Position numbers and translations under genes: made by a program
Part shown: in pieces, positions 53,339 to 62,004 of the stretch
Numbering within the stretch: the stretch's first letter is position 1
How the letters are laid out: each line of letters begins with the position of its first letter
The notes under the pieces: generated by a model
The model's input: the letters and a program-made list of their open reading frames with translations, nothing else
Database searches by the model: none
Told to the model about the DNA's origin: nothing
Assembly (NCBI GenBank): GCA_028281285.1
Contig: JANQKF010000038.1
Span: 1 to 64,000, forward strand
From: Cyclobacteriaceae bacterium
GTDB taxonomy: Bacteria > Bacteroidota > Bacteroidia > Cytophagales > Cyclobacteriaceae
DNA length: 64,000 nucleotides
Reading direction: 5' to 3'

Positions 53339-54913
53339 TTAATATTTACTTGAAAGGTCTTTAGCTACAGACTCAAGTACGCTAGTAGCACTTTCATCCA
53401 GCTTTCCGGCTTTCAAAGTATTCAATGCATCTTCATGAGATGTTCTCAAAAGTGTCAAGTATTCGTTTTCGAATTCTTTCACTTTTTCTACAGGTACTTT
53501 GTCCATCAAACCTTTAGTAGAAGCGTAGATAATGGCAACTTGCTCTTCAACCGGTACTGGTGAGAACTGTCCTTGCTTCAATACCTCCTGGTTTCTTCTA
53601 CCTCTGTCGATGGTCAGCTGAGTCGCTGCATCAAGATCAGAACCGAACTTAGCAAATGCTTCCAGTTCGCGGAACTGCGCCTGATCCAATTTTAATGTAC
53701 CCGCTACTTTCTTCATTGATTTGATCTGAGCAGATCCCCCTACCCTTGATACAGAAATACCTACGTTAATCGCTGGTCTAACACCAGAGTTAAAAAGGTT
53801 GGTTTCCAAGAAGATCTGACCATCAGTAATGGAAATCACGTTGGTAGGGATATAAGCTGAAACGTCACCGGCCTGTGTTTCAATAATTGGAAGTGCCGTC
53901 AACGAACCACCACCTTTTACTTTCCCTTTAAGCGATTCAGGAAGATCGTTCATATTCTGAGCGATTTCATCAGAGTCGTTAATCTTGGCCGCTCTTTCCA
54001 ATAATCTTGAGTGCAAGTAGAATACATCACCTGGATAAGCCTCACGTCCCGGAGGTCTTCTAAGTAGAAGTGAAACCTCACGATAAGCAACTGCCTGCTT
54101 AGAAAGGTCATCATAGATCACCAATGCAGGACGACCAGTATCTCTGAAGTACTCACCGATGGCTGCACCGGTAAATGGAGCAAAGAACTGCATTGGAGCA
54201 GGATCAGAAGCTGAAGCCGAAACAACAGTGGTATAATCCATAGCACCACCTTTTTCGAGAGCGGCAACTACACCAGCAACAGTTGATGCCTTTTGTCCTA
54301 CAGCCACATAGATACAATATACAGGCTCGCCTCTGTCATAAAACTCTTTCTGGTTAAGAATGGTATCTATCACTACAGCAGTTTTACCTGTCTGACGGTC
54401 ACCAATAACCAATTCACGCTGACCACGACCAATCGGAATCATAGAGTCAATCGCCTTGATACCTGTTTGAAGAGGCTCGTTAACCGGCTGACGATAGATT
54501 ACACCAGGTGCTTTTCTTTCCAAAGGCATTTCAAAGGTTTCACCTTCAATAGGTCCTTTACCGTCAATTGGTTCTCCAAGTGTATCAACCACTCTTCCTA
54601 CCATACCTTCACCAACTTTGATTGATGCAATCAAGCCAGTTCTTTTCACGGTATCACCTTCTTTGATCTCTGCTGAATCCCCCAATAATACGGCACCAAC
54701 ATTGTCCTCTTCGAGGTTCAATACCAATGCTCTCAATCCATTCTCAAATTGAAGAAGCTCTCCAGATTGTGCTTTTGACAATCCATATATTCGAGCAACA
54801 CCATCTCCTACCTGGAGTACGGTACCTACTTCTTCTAATTCAGCTTCTGATTTAAAGTTTGAGAGTTGCTCTCTCAAAATCGCTGAAACCTCATCAGGTC
54901 TTACATCTGCCAT
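53339..54913 (-). CDS. atpA: F-type ATP synthase alpha subunit
   Basis: Non-catalytic nucleotide-binding subunit of F1. 524 residues. N-terminal [18 protein letters not shown], Walker A GDRQTGKT at 171-178, Walker B-type segment with [50 protein letters not shown], the signature [17 protein letters not shown], and the helical C-terminus. All conserved positions seen are intact. It lies 27 bases after atpH and 42 bases before atpG. atpD and atpC are missing from this operon, as is usual for much of this phylum where they form a separate locus. Confidence 0.98.
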   Translation of the reverse strand: MADVRPDEVSAILREQLSNFKSEAELEEVGTVLQVGDGVARIYGLSKAQSGELLQFENGLRALVLNLEEDNVGAVLLGDSAEIKEGDTVKRTGLIASIKVGEGMVGRVVDTLGEPIDGKGPIEGETFEMPLERKAPGVIYRQPVNEPLQTGIKAIDSMIPIGRGQRELVIGDRQTGKTAVVIDTILNQKEFYDRGEPVYCIYVAVGQKASTVAGVVAALEKGGAMDYTTVVSASASDPAPMQFFAPFTGAAIGEYFRDTGRPALVIYDDLSKQAVAYREVSLLLRRPPGREAYPGDVFYLHSRLLERAAKINDSDEIAQNMNDLPESLKGKVKGGGSLTALPIIETQAGDVSAYIPTNVISITDGQIFLETNLFNSGVRPAINVGISVSRVGGSAQIKSMKKVAGTLKLDQAQFRELEAFAKFGSDLDAATQLTIDRGRRNQEVLKQGQFSPVPVEEQVAIIYASTKGLMDKVPVEKVKEFENEYLTLLRTSHEDALNTLKAGKLDESATSVLESVAKDLSSKY

Positions 54914-54940
54914 TTTATGATACAGTTAATGTTAAATATT

Positions 54941-55498
54941 TTAAAATTCCTTCACGTAAGGATTTTGACTAAACTTAAGTCTAAGTGCGCTCAACCTTGA
55001 GCTAATAGAGTCGTCAATCTGTCGATCGCCAACCTTTAGTACGAATCCCCCTATTAGTTCTTCGTCTACTTTTTCAGTGAGCTCCACTTCCATTCCGGAA
55101 ATTTTCTTCACCACTGATTCAAATTCTTTTCTCAATTCGTCATCAAGTGCAAATGTTGTAGTAACTGTAGCCTCCACAATTCCCTTTCTGACATTGTATT
55201 GATGATGAAACTCTACTGCAATAGCCGGTAGATATGCTTCCCTGTGTTTCCTGGTAAGGATTTCGAAAATTGAATTGGTCAATTTGTGCACCTTGCCTTC
55301 GAAGACTCTGTTAAGGATGGCCAACTTCTTGTCGTGGGCCACAACAGGACTTTTCAGAAGCAGTTCAAAGTCTCTGTTCTCCTTAACCAGGTCGGAGAAC
55401 ATCAGCATATCCGTGTTTACATCCTCCAATACACCTTGTTCATCCGCTAATTCAAGCAGTGACTTGGCATATCTCGATGCAATTCTGAATTCAGACAT
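54941..55498 (-). CDS. atpH: F-type ATP synthase delta subunit
   Basis: Joins F1 to the peripheral stalk. 185 residues: SEFRIASRYAKSLLELADEQGVLE at the N-terminus, a six-helix domain with LLLKSPVVAHDKKLAILNRVF, and the C-terminal ELIGGFVLKVGDRQIDDSISSRLSALR that contacts the b subunit. 8 bases downstream of atpF, so coupled to it. The weakly conserved family makes the order of genes (after atpF, before atpA) an important part of the call. Confidence 0.95.
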   Translation of the reverse strand: MSEFRIASRYAKSLLELADEQGVLEDVNTDMLMFSDLVKENRDFELLLKSPVVAHDKKLAILNRVFEGKVHKLTNSIFEILTRKHREAYLPAIAVEFHHQYNVRKGIVEATVTTTFALDDELRKEFESVVKKISGMEVELTEKVDEELIGGFVLKVGDRQIDDSISSRLSALRLKFSQNPYVKEF

Positions 55499-55506
55499 TC
55501 CCTTTC

Positions 55507-56001
55507 TTAATTAAGGTTTAGTTCTTTCACGTACTCTTCGATAAGGTCTTTCTGAGCCTTAGCACCTCCGAGTTGTGTTCTTACCAACTTTTCTGTGATT
55601 TCAAGAGAAAGCGTAGCCACTTGGTTTTTTACATCCGTTAAAGCAGCTCTTTTCTCGTTTTCGATGGTTGCTTTAGCATCAGCGATCATTTTTGAGGTGA
55701 TCTCAGAAGTTTCTTCTTTAGCTTCTTCCTTAATCTTGTTCGCTACCGCCATCGCTTCCTTCAACATGGAATCTCTTTCCGCTCTGGCCTCAGCCATCAA
55801 CTTCTCGTTGTCTGCAGACAACTTTTCCATCTCCTTCTTAGCCTCCTCAGCTGACTGTAGTGCCCCTTCGATATCCTGCTCGCGTTGCTTAAGCGATTGA
55901 ATGATTGGTCCCCAGGCGAGTTTTCTCAATATTAAGATCAGCGCCAAAAAGATAATGGCCTGCCAAATGATTAAGCCTGATCCGGGAGTAAGTAATTCCA
56001 T
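55507..56001 (-). CDS. atpF: F-type ATP synthase b subunit
   Basis: 164 residues: one membrane helix (about 5-26, SGLIIWQAIIFLALILILRKL) followed by WGPIIQSLKQREQDIEGALQSAEEAKKEME, a long charged coiled coil forming the peripheral stalk. It follows atpE after an 80-base gap that holds a strong hairpin (56036-56070), which probably sets the ratio of c to b subunits. Confidence 0.95.
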   Translation of the reverse strand: MELLTPGSGLIIWQAIIFLALILILRKLAWGPIIQSLKQREQDIEGALQSAEEAKKEMEKLSADNEKLMAEARAERDSMLKEAMAVANKIKEEAKEETSEITSKMIADAKATIENEKRAALTDVKNQVATLSLEITEKLVRTQLGGAKAQKDLIEEYVKELNLN

Positions 56002-56035
56002 AATCTATAGTTCAGATAAAATTGAATTCAAGTTA

Positions 56036-56070
56036 AAGCTTGTCGAAAGCCTAATGCGATCGACAAGCTT
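56036..56070 (-). promoter_or_regulatory. Intercistronic hairpin between atpE and atpF
   Basis: Perfect 11-bp inverted repeat (AAGCTTGTCGA / TCGACAAGCTT, 13-base loop) 12 bases after the atpE stop and 35 bases before the atpF start. No T tract follows on the minus strand, so it is more likely an mRNA stability or partial-attenuation element than a full terminator. Confidence 0.7.
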
Positions 56071-56081
56071 GAAATAAGGTC

Positions 56082-56345
<264 letters not shown>

Positions 56346-56363
56346 TTAAACATATGTTTCAAA

Positions 56364-57413
56364 CTAGTGATGCTCATGCTCTGCAGTGGACAAGCCAATG
56401 TAAAGCGCAGAGAACATCGTAAATACGTAAGCCTGAATAAAGGCTACTAAAATTTCGATCAGGTTGATGAACAACACGATCAATGAAGAAGCAGCACCAA
56501 CGGCAATGCTTCCAAATATGAATGTGAGCGAGATCAAGCTAAGCATCACAATGTGACCCGCTGTGATCGCCACGAAAAGTCGTACAGTAAGGGAAATCGG
56601 TTTAGTGAAGATTCCAATAACCTCAACCAAAACAATTAGAGGCTTAAGTGCAATTGGAACACCCGGAGGTGCGAAAATGTGACCCCAGTACCCTCGATTT
56701 CCTTTAACATTGGTGATGATGAATGTAAACAATGCCATCACTAAGGTCACTGCAATATTTCCGGTCATATTAGCCGCTCCTGGAAGAAGGCCAATAATGT
56801 TCCCGAAAAGAATAAAGAAGAAAAGCGTCAACAGATAAGGAAGGTACTTCTCATAGTGATTGCCAATATTCGGCTTGATCACCTCATCTCTCAAATAAAC
56901 AATAACAGGCTCAAATACTGCCTGGATTCCTTTCGGTGCCTTACCTGCATTTTTCTTATACCCTCTGGCAACCGCTCTGAATACTATAATAAGTATCAGG
57001 GCATTAATCAGAAGCGTCAATACATTTTTAGTAATTGATAAATCCAACACAAAGGCCTCATGATTATCCACTAATGAAAGACCATGATCGAGTGAGTAAC
57101 CTTTGTACTCCACTAAATTGTGATGGTCATCATAGAAATTCTTTGATGAAAAGATGTCTAAACCTTTTTCACTTGAATAGACAATAATTGGGAGGTAGAG
57201 CGTACCGTAATGGCCATCAAAAAAGTGCCAAATATGGTCATCCAGAACGTGGTGAACGATCGTCTCACTCGGATTGAATTCCTTCGCCTCTCCATGTGAC
57301 TCTTCACCGTGATCCTGTGCGTTCACAGGCGTCAAATTCATGAAGAGGAAAACTAATGCTAAAAAGCTCGTGATCAGTAAATTGGAAGTGCTAGTTCTGG
57401 GTGTTTTCGTCAT
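56364..57413 (-). CDS. atpB: F-type ATP synthase a subunit with long N-terminal extension
   Basis: 349 residues, about 80-100 more than E. coli AtpB. The extra N-terminal ~130 residues start with a signal-like hydrophobic stretch (NLLITSFLALVFLFMNL) and a His- and acid-rich segment (EESHGEAKEFNPSETIVHHVLDDH), a form typical of Bacteroidota. The core holds the channel Arg278 in ISLTVRLFVAITAGH, plus FGNIIGLLPGAANMTGN. The last residues are GLSTAEHEHH. The start overlaps the preceding small membrane gene by four bases. The function, forming the two proton half-channels against the c ring, is certain; the role of the extension is not. Confidence 0.96.
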   Translation of the reverse strand: MTKTPRTSTSNLLITSFLALVFLFMNLTPVNAQDHGEESHGEAKEFNPSETIVHHVLDDHIWHFFDGHYGTLYLPIIVYSSEKGLDIFSSKNFYDDHHNLVEYKGYSLDHGLSLVDNHEAFVLDLSITKNVLTLLINALILIIVFRAVARGYKKNAGKAPKGIQAVFEPVIVYLRDEVIKPNIGNHYEKYLPYLLTLFFFILFGNIIGLLPGAANMTGNIAVTLVMALFTFIITNVKGNRGYWGHIFAPPGVPIALKPLIVLVEVIGIFTKPISLTVRLFVAITAGHIVMLSLISLTFIFGSIAVGAASSLIVLFINLIEILVAFIQAYVFTMFSALYIGLSTAEHEHH

Positions 57414-57814
57414 TGTTTCTCGCCCTCGTTCGAAATCGCGCGCAAGTTAGAGATAATGCTATATATTTCAAACACTAAGTAAAATAAATAGACCACGAAA
57501 AAGTCGCCAATCCAGACGACTTCATTCTCAAGTCCGCCAAAGAAGTTCAGTGTGATAAAAATGATGCTCAGGAGCATCCTAAAAACTGTGGTTGCCAGAA
57601 AAACATTGACTATCCCCTGGTCACTTCCTCTCCTAACGAAGTACATATTCAACCCAGCCACACCTACTCCAACAAGCGATGAAAAAATGATTATATCCCA
57701 TATGCCTTCATGAACCAGATGAGAAGCACCCAATGCTCTGGTTAAATAGATCACTCCTACCACAATTGCGGTTAGCAACAAAACTCTCACTACCTGTTGC
57801 AGAAAAATTTTCAT
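57410..57814 (-). CDS. Small four-helix membrane protein in the AtpI position
   Basis: 134 residues with four hydrophobic helices (about 9-26, 38-60, 70-92, 100-122). The sequence has no clear family motif I can name, but a gene of this size and topology between AtpZ and atpB is the place where atpI (UncI) lies in other operons; AtpI assists assembly of the c ring or magnesium uptake. It overlaps atpB by four bases (ATGA), so its translation is linked to that of the a subunit. Assignment as the AtpI equivalent is by position only. Confidence 0.75.
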   Translation of the reverse strand: MKIFLQQVVRVLLLTAIVVGVIYLTRALGASHLVHEGIWDIIIFSSLVGVGVAGLNMYFVRRGSDQGIVNVFLATTVFRMLLSIIFITLNFFGGLENEVVWIGDFFVVYLFYLVFEIYSIISNLRAISNEGEKQ

Positions 57815-57841
57815 GGCGCAAAAGTAGTGAAAGCCAGAGGA

Positions 57842-58048
57842 CTAGTCCTTATTCACTGCACGAAATAATTGGTAGAACCCACCTATCGTTCCTAAAAAGA
57901 TCATGATGATGATAAAAAGCGGCTGATCGTTATTCCATTGACCATCCATTTTATAGCCCAACCACCCAAATATGCCTATGGTAAGAAACAGTTGAAGTCC
58001 CAGTCCTGAATATTTAAGGTAGGAATTTTTGTTAGGCTCCTTGGGCAA
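57842..58048 (-). CDS. AtpZ/AtpI-family small membrane protein
   Basis: 68 residues, two membrane helices (about 13-30 and 43-62), with the family motif LGLQLFLTIGIFGWLGYKMDGQWN and IIMIFLGTIGGFYQLFRAV. AtpZ, with AtpI, is thought to form a small Mg/Ca transporter or an assembly helper for F-ATPase. The start overlaps the 3' end of the bactofilin gene by 17 bases, so the atp operon is physically tied to the bactofilin and peptidase genes. Confidence 0.85.
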   Translation of the reverse strand: MPKEPNKNSYLKYSGLGLQLFLTIGIFGWLGYKMDGQWNNDQPLFIIIMIFLGTIGGFYQLFRAVNKD

Positions 58049-58454
58049 TTTGCTGAGATCGTTGAGTTTCTGGTTCAGCTATATCAATTTCCTTTGCAAG
58101 GTGCCCCATTTTACAGCCACCATTGAAGGTAGCCCCTGGTTCTACAACCAACTTATTGGTAAGAATATCACCATTAATAACAGCGCTGGGTTTTAGAATG
58201 AGCAATTCGGAAATGGTAATATTTCCGTTTATTCGTCCGGCTACCTCCCCATTTCTGGCAACCACATTTCCGTCAACAAAGGCTTCGCTTCCCATTACGA
58301 ATTTGGCTTTCGCCTTGGTATCACCATGGACCTTACCCTCAACACGGATGTTTCCTATAGATTCGATGCTTCCTTCCAGAATTGTCTCGCGACCAATAAT
58401 ATTGCTAATGTTGCTTAACTCTTGGTTGTTCTTTTTTTCTTCTTTAGAAAACAT
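58032..58454 (-). CDS. Bactofilin (polymer-forming cytoskeletal protein)
   Basis: 140 residues. The central ~95 residues (about 20-115) are the bactofilin right-handed beta helix, with short repeats such as ILEGSIESIGNIRVEGKVHGD, FVDGNVVARNGEVAGRINGN and VINGDILTNKLVVEPGATFNG. Bactofilins form filaments without nucleotide and often recruit cell-wall enzymes. Here the partner is likely the M23 peptidase encoded 17 bases upstream. The C-terminal ~25 residues are polar and unstructured. It overlaps the AtpZ gene at its 3' end. Confidence 0.92.
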   Translation of the reverse strand: MFSKEEKKNNQELSNISNIIGRETILEGSIESIGNIRVEGKVHGDTKAKAKFVMGSEAFVDGNVVARNGEVAGRINGNITISELLILKPSAVINGDILTNKLVVEPGATFNGGCKMGHLAKEIDIAEPETQRSQQIAQGA

Positions 58455-58471
58455 GATTCCTTGTCAATTAA

Positions 58472-59326
58472 CTAAAATGATATAAAATCCTCCGGGTTCA
58501 CTGCGTTCCCATTGTACCATAATTCGAGGTGCAGATGAGGCCCGTCCGTCAATTCACCGGTGTTGCCAATAATCGCAATAATATCTCCGGCACTAACAAA
58601 ACTACCAACATTTTTCATCAATGTCGAATTATGCTTATAAACGGATATGAGATTCCCTCTGTGCTGTACAGCAATCACATAGCCGGAGTCCTGGGTCCAT
58701 GATGAAAAAATTACCGTCCCATCTGCAATGCTTTTTATAGGTTCATCTTTTTTCGAAACGATATCAATTCCAAAATGATCATTTTTTGGGTCAAATGCAG
58801 CTGAAATAAACCCGCTTAAAGGGGAGAAAAAATAGGACTGCCCTAATTCCAGGTTATCTAATGACTGGCCCAAAAGGAAATCTCCTCCTGTTTCAAACTC
58901 TGATTTAAACAACGAATCGATCAAATCTGCGTCATCGCTTTGTTCAAGAATGACATCCCGATTACTAGCTGGCGCTCCTTCACTCAAATCTTCCTGAACA
59001 TCACCCTCTAGTATTTCCCTGATACTTTGTATGTATCGGTCTCTGGTATCCAGTTCCTGTTCCAGGGAATCCAGAGACAACCGCATGGTCACCAAATCTT
59101 TCCTGGTTTCTCTTTCTGCAAACCTTGGATCAAACCATTGGGCTAAAAACGTATTAACCAGGTAAAAGCTTAAGGCTAGTACCAAAAGGAATCCCAAAAA
59201 GGCAAAAAAGATGATTCGTGCATAAGTGAAATTATAAGTTGCTTTCTCAGAAAAGTCCTCTTCATTCTGGATTATAAGAATATGTCTGTTATTCAGCCAG
59301 TTGGAAAGTGTTTTCTTTATTCGCAC
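58472..59326 (-). CDS. Membrane-anchored M23 metallopeptidase (peptidoglycan endopeptidase family)
   Basis: 284 residues: an N-terminal cytoplasmic part, one membrane helix (~36-58), a coiled-coil linker (~70-110), and a LytM/M23 domain. Zinc ligands His184 and Asp188 (DHFGIDIV) and His266 with catalytic His264 (GPHLHLELW), plus His232 (SVYKH), are all in place, so it should be an active cross-link-cutting enzyme rather than an inactive activator. It starts with GTG, with GAAAGAG before it. The bactofilin gene follows at once, a pairing found in several bacteria where the bactofilin positions the M23 enzyme to shape the cell. First gene of the long minus-strand operon that includes atp. Confidence 0.92.
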   Translation of the reverse strand: MRIKKTLSNWLNNRHILIIQNEEDFSEKATYNFTYARIIFFAFLGFLLVLALSFYLVNTFLAQWFDPRFAERETRKDLVTMRLSLDSLEQELDTRDRYIQSIREILEGDVQEDLSEGAPASNRDVILEQSDDADLIDSLFKSEFETGGDFLLGQSLDNLELGQSYFFSPLSGFISAAFDPKNDHFGIDIVSKKDEPIKSIADGTVIFSSWTQDSGYVIAVQHRGNLISVYKHNSTLMKNVGSFVSAGDIIAIIGNTGELTDGPHLHLELWYNGNAVNPEDFISF

Positions 59327-59347
59327 GCTCTTTCAATTCAGGGACAA

Positions 59348-59355
59348 CAAAAATA
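59348..59355 (-). promoter_or_regulatory. -7 element upstream of the M23/bactofilin/atp operon
   Basis: TATTTTTG on the minus strand matches TAnnTTTG fully, with a start expected near 59340 and a leader of about 15 bases. A TTTG is not found at the usual 19-21 bases upstream, so the call is partial. Confidence 0.45.
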
Positions 59356-59433
59356 TATATTAAAGTAGAATCCCATGGGTTTTATTGTATTATTTAGGAA
59401 GTATCTTCGTTGCTTTATTGGGTTCATTAAAAA

Positions 59434-62001
59434 TTGAGATTCAATAGCTTACATATCAACCGTATCTATGGCTTACTGCTCATTTCAGTAACCATTGTAG
59501 CCTGCAACTCAAAAGGCTACCAAAATCTTACTGCCAGGTTCAACGGGCACTATTATGCCAATCTCAGACTGGAAGAGGTAAATCAAGCGCTTGATGATGC
59601 CTATACCTATAATTACAATGATATCCTTAAGATCTATCCTGACATTGATTCTTCGGTCATATCATCCAATAAGGCAAAACTTGATGATGCCTTCAAAAAG
59701 GCTTCTCAGCTGGTAGATTGGCACAGTGCCAGTGATTATGTAGACGATGGTTATTTGATTGCGGGCAAGATTCGTCATTTAAGAGGTGAATTCCAGGAGG
59801 CCATTCAAACACTCCAATATGTCTACCAGACCAGTGAGGACGAAAATGCCAGGCATGCGGCTTTAATTACACTCATGCGCACCTACATGGATATGGGCGA
59901 TATGGACCTTGCAGAGCAGGTATCCGGGTATTTGGAAGATGGCGTCCTTTCCGCGGAGAATAATGCCGATTTCAGGTTGACCATGGCCTACTTTCATCAA
60001 CGCCAAAACAACCTGCGAGGGATTGCACAAAATCTGAATGAGGTCAGTGATATCATAAAAGACAAAGACGAAAGGTCAAGATCTAAATTCATACTTGGCC
60101 AAATCTATCAGAAGCTTGGCTTTAATTCGGAAGCTTTCGATTTCTATAAATCTTCGCTTGCCGGCAACCCTCCTTATGAGCTCACCTTTCATGCTAAATT
60201 GAACATGCAGCAGGTGGCCGATTTTAGCAGTTCATCAGATGTAGAGCGAATAAGAAAGTTCTATGCCGGCCTTCTCAAAGATGGAAAGAATGTTGAATAC
60301 CGGGATAAGATTTATTATGAGATGGGGGAATTCGAGAAGAAACGCTCCAATTTCGATCTTGCACTTGAGAATTATCTGCTTTCAGTGGGTGTGGAAAGTA
60401 CAGATCAGAGACAACAGGGCCTTTCGTTTCTCAGAGCCGGGCAACTTTACTATGACCACTATTTAAACTTTGAGCTTGCGAAGATTTACTATGATAGCAC
60501 GGTGGCTGCTCTGCCGAAAGATGAACCGGGATACGAAGGAATAGTCGAGCGCCAAGAGGTGTTGACAGAATTTGTAACTCAGCTGAACATTATTCAGAAA
60601 AACGATAGTCTTCTATCACTTTCCGAAATGAGCCCCATTGCCCTGGAGGGATTTGTTGAAAACTACCTGGTAGAAAAGAAAAGAAAGGAAAGAGCTGTTG
60701 CCAAAAAGAAAAAGACAACTCAGTCTTCTACAGGAATTGATCGTGTGGATAGGTCCACCACCATTACCACCCCCGAGGAAAGTGGGACCTGGTACTTCTA
60801 TAATTCGGCTGCTTTGGATCAGGGCGAAATTGAATTTGAACGAACATGGGGTAATCGACCCTTGGAAGACAACTGGCGGAGATCTCAGAAAGACAGGGTT
60901 CAGAATGACCGGCCAACAAATACAATACCATCAGAGGACCCCAACCAAGTCCCGGAGATAGCCGAATTTCCTGAGGAAAGTGGCTTGGAAGCCGAGAAGG
61001 CAACACTAATTGCAAGTGTACCAAAGTCTGAGGAGGAAAAAGAAGCACTGCATTTGGAAATGCAAGAGGCATACTTCAAACTAGGCGGAGTCTACCAATT
61101 CGGGCTCAATCAAATAGAACGAGCGGTGGGGTCATATCAAACAGTTGTAGATAAATATCCGAAATCAAGCTATCGGCCTCAAAGTCTATTCGCACTTTAC
61201 TCAATCTTCAGGGAAACTGATCCCAATCGGGCCGAATCCTACAAGAGCCAAATCATTGCAGATTACCCTGAAACCATCATGGCTAAAACCCTGATTAATC
61301 CCAACTATTTGATTGAGAAGGAACAACGTAATCGCGAGCTGCAGCGAATCTATGCAGGAGCGTTTTATGACTTTGAAGCCGGCAACTATAGGAGGGCGGA
61401 GAATACACTGGTCACTGCACTTGACACTATTGAGGACGTTGATTTTCTTCCCAATGCCCATCTCCTTCTAGCTATTATGAAGGCCAAGACTGAAAATCTA
61501 TTTTCTTATGAAAAGGCATTAAATGAGTTTATCAAGGACTATTCGTCCGGTGAACTTCACGACTATGCTCAAAATCTATTGGAAGGAATCAATCCGGTCA
61601 AGTCTAACATTATTCGGAGAGACGATTTTGAATACAGTGAAGACTTTGAACAATTACATATTGTCACTATTCTTTACTCAAGTGACAAGATAGACACCGA
61701 CAGTCTTCAGGCCGAGTTAGAGACCTTTAATGCCTTTTTGCATCCTCAAAAGAAGTTGACCCTTGGCCTATTGGATTTTGATACAGAAACTAGTCAGGCA
61801 GTTATTTTCATTAATTCATTTACAACGAAGGAATTAGCGCTGGAATACGATAACTCTCTGGGTAATGCGCTTGCTAATTTTGTTTCAATAAAGCCCGGAG
61901 AATTTGATAATTTTGTGATATCGAAAGATAATTTCAACATGCTCTTTCAGAGCAAGAAACTGGAGGAATACCGGACTTTTTACAATCGTTTTTATAAATA
62001 G
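59434..62001 (+). CDS. sprE: SprE/PorW-like TPR lipoprotein of the type IX secretion system
   Basis: 855 residues. Lipoprotein signal with lipobox IVAC (Cys24). The chain is almost all TPR-like helices: LIAGKIRHLRGEFQEAIQTL, FILGQIYQKLGFNSEAFDFY, YYEMGEFEKKRSNFDLALENY, LGGVYQFGLNQIERAVGSYQTV and others. Length, lipidation, the opening NLTARFNGHYYANLRLEEVNQAL and the position next to a penicillin-binding protein 1A and divergent from bactofilin/atp genes match what I recall for SprE (gliding, Flavobacterium) and PorW (P. gingivalis). A Lys/Arg-rich linker (~410-430) splits the two TPR halves. The start is TTG; a stop codon lies one codon upstream in frame, so no earlier start exists. It is followed by the class A PBP gene after 3 bases. 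Confidence 0.82.
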   Translation: MRFNSLHINRIYGLLLISVTIVACNSKGYQNLTARFNGHYYANLRLEEVNQALDDAYTYNYNDILKIYPDIDSSVISSNKAKLDDAFKKASQLVDWHSASDYVDDGYLIAGKIRHLRGEFQEAIQTLQYVYQTSEDENARHAALITLMRTYMDMGDMDLAEQVSGYLEDGVLSAENNADFRLTMAYFHQRQNNLRGIAQNLNEVSDIIKDKDERSRSKFILGQIYQKLGFNSEAFDFYKSSLAGNPPYELTFHAKLNMQQVADFSSSSDVERIRKFYAGLLKDGKNVEYRDKIYYEMGEFEKKRSNFDLALENYLLSVGVESTDQRQQGLSFLRAGQLYYDHYLNFELAKIYYDSTVAALPKDEPGYEGIVERQEVLTEFVTQLNIIQKNDSLLSLSEMSPIALEGFVENYLVEKKRKERAVAKKKKTTQSSTGIDRVDRSTTITTPEESGTWYFYNSAALDQGEIEFERTWGNRPLEDNWRRSQKDRVQNDRPTNTIPSEDPNQVPEIAEFPEESGLEAEKATLIASVPKSEEEKEALHLEMQEAYFKLGGVYQFGLNQIERAVGSYQTVVDKYPKSSYRPQSLFALYSIFRETDPNRAESYKSQIIADYPETIMAKTLINPNYLIEKEQRNRELQRIYAGAFYDFEAGNYRRAENTLVTALDTIEDVDFLPNAHLLLAIMKAKTENLFSYEKALNEFIKDYSSGELHDYAQNLLEGINPVKSNIIRRDDFEYSEDFEQLHIVTILYSSDKIDTDSLQAELETFNAFLHPQKKLTLGLLDFDTETSQAVIFINSFTTKELALEYDNSLGNALANFVSIKPGEFDNFVISKDNFNMLFQSKKLEEYRTFYNRFYK

Positions 62002-62004
62002 GTT

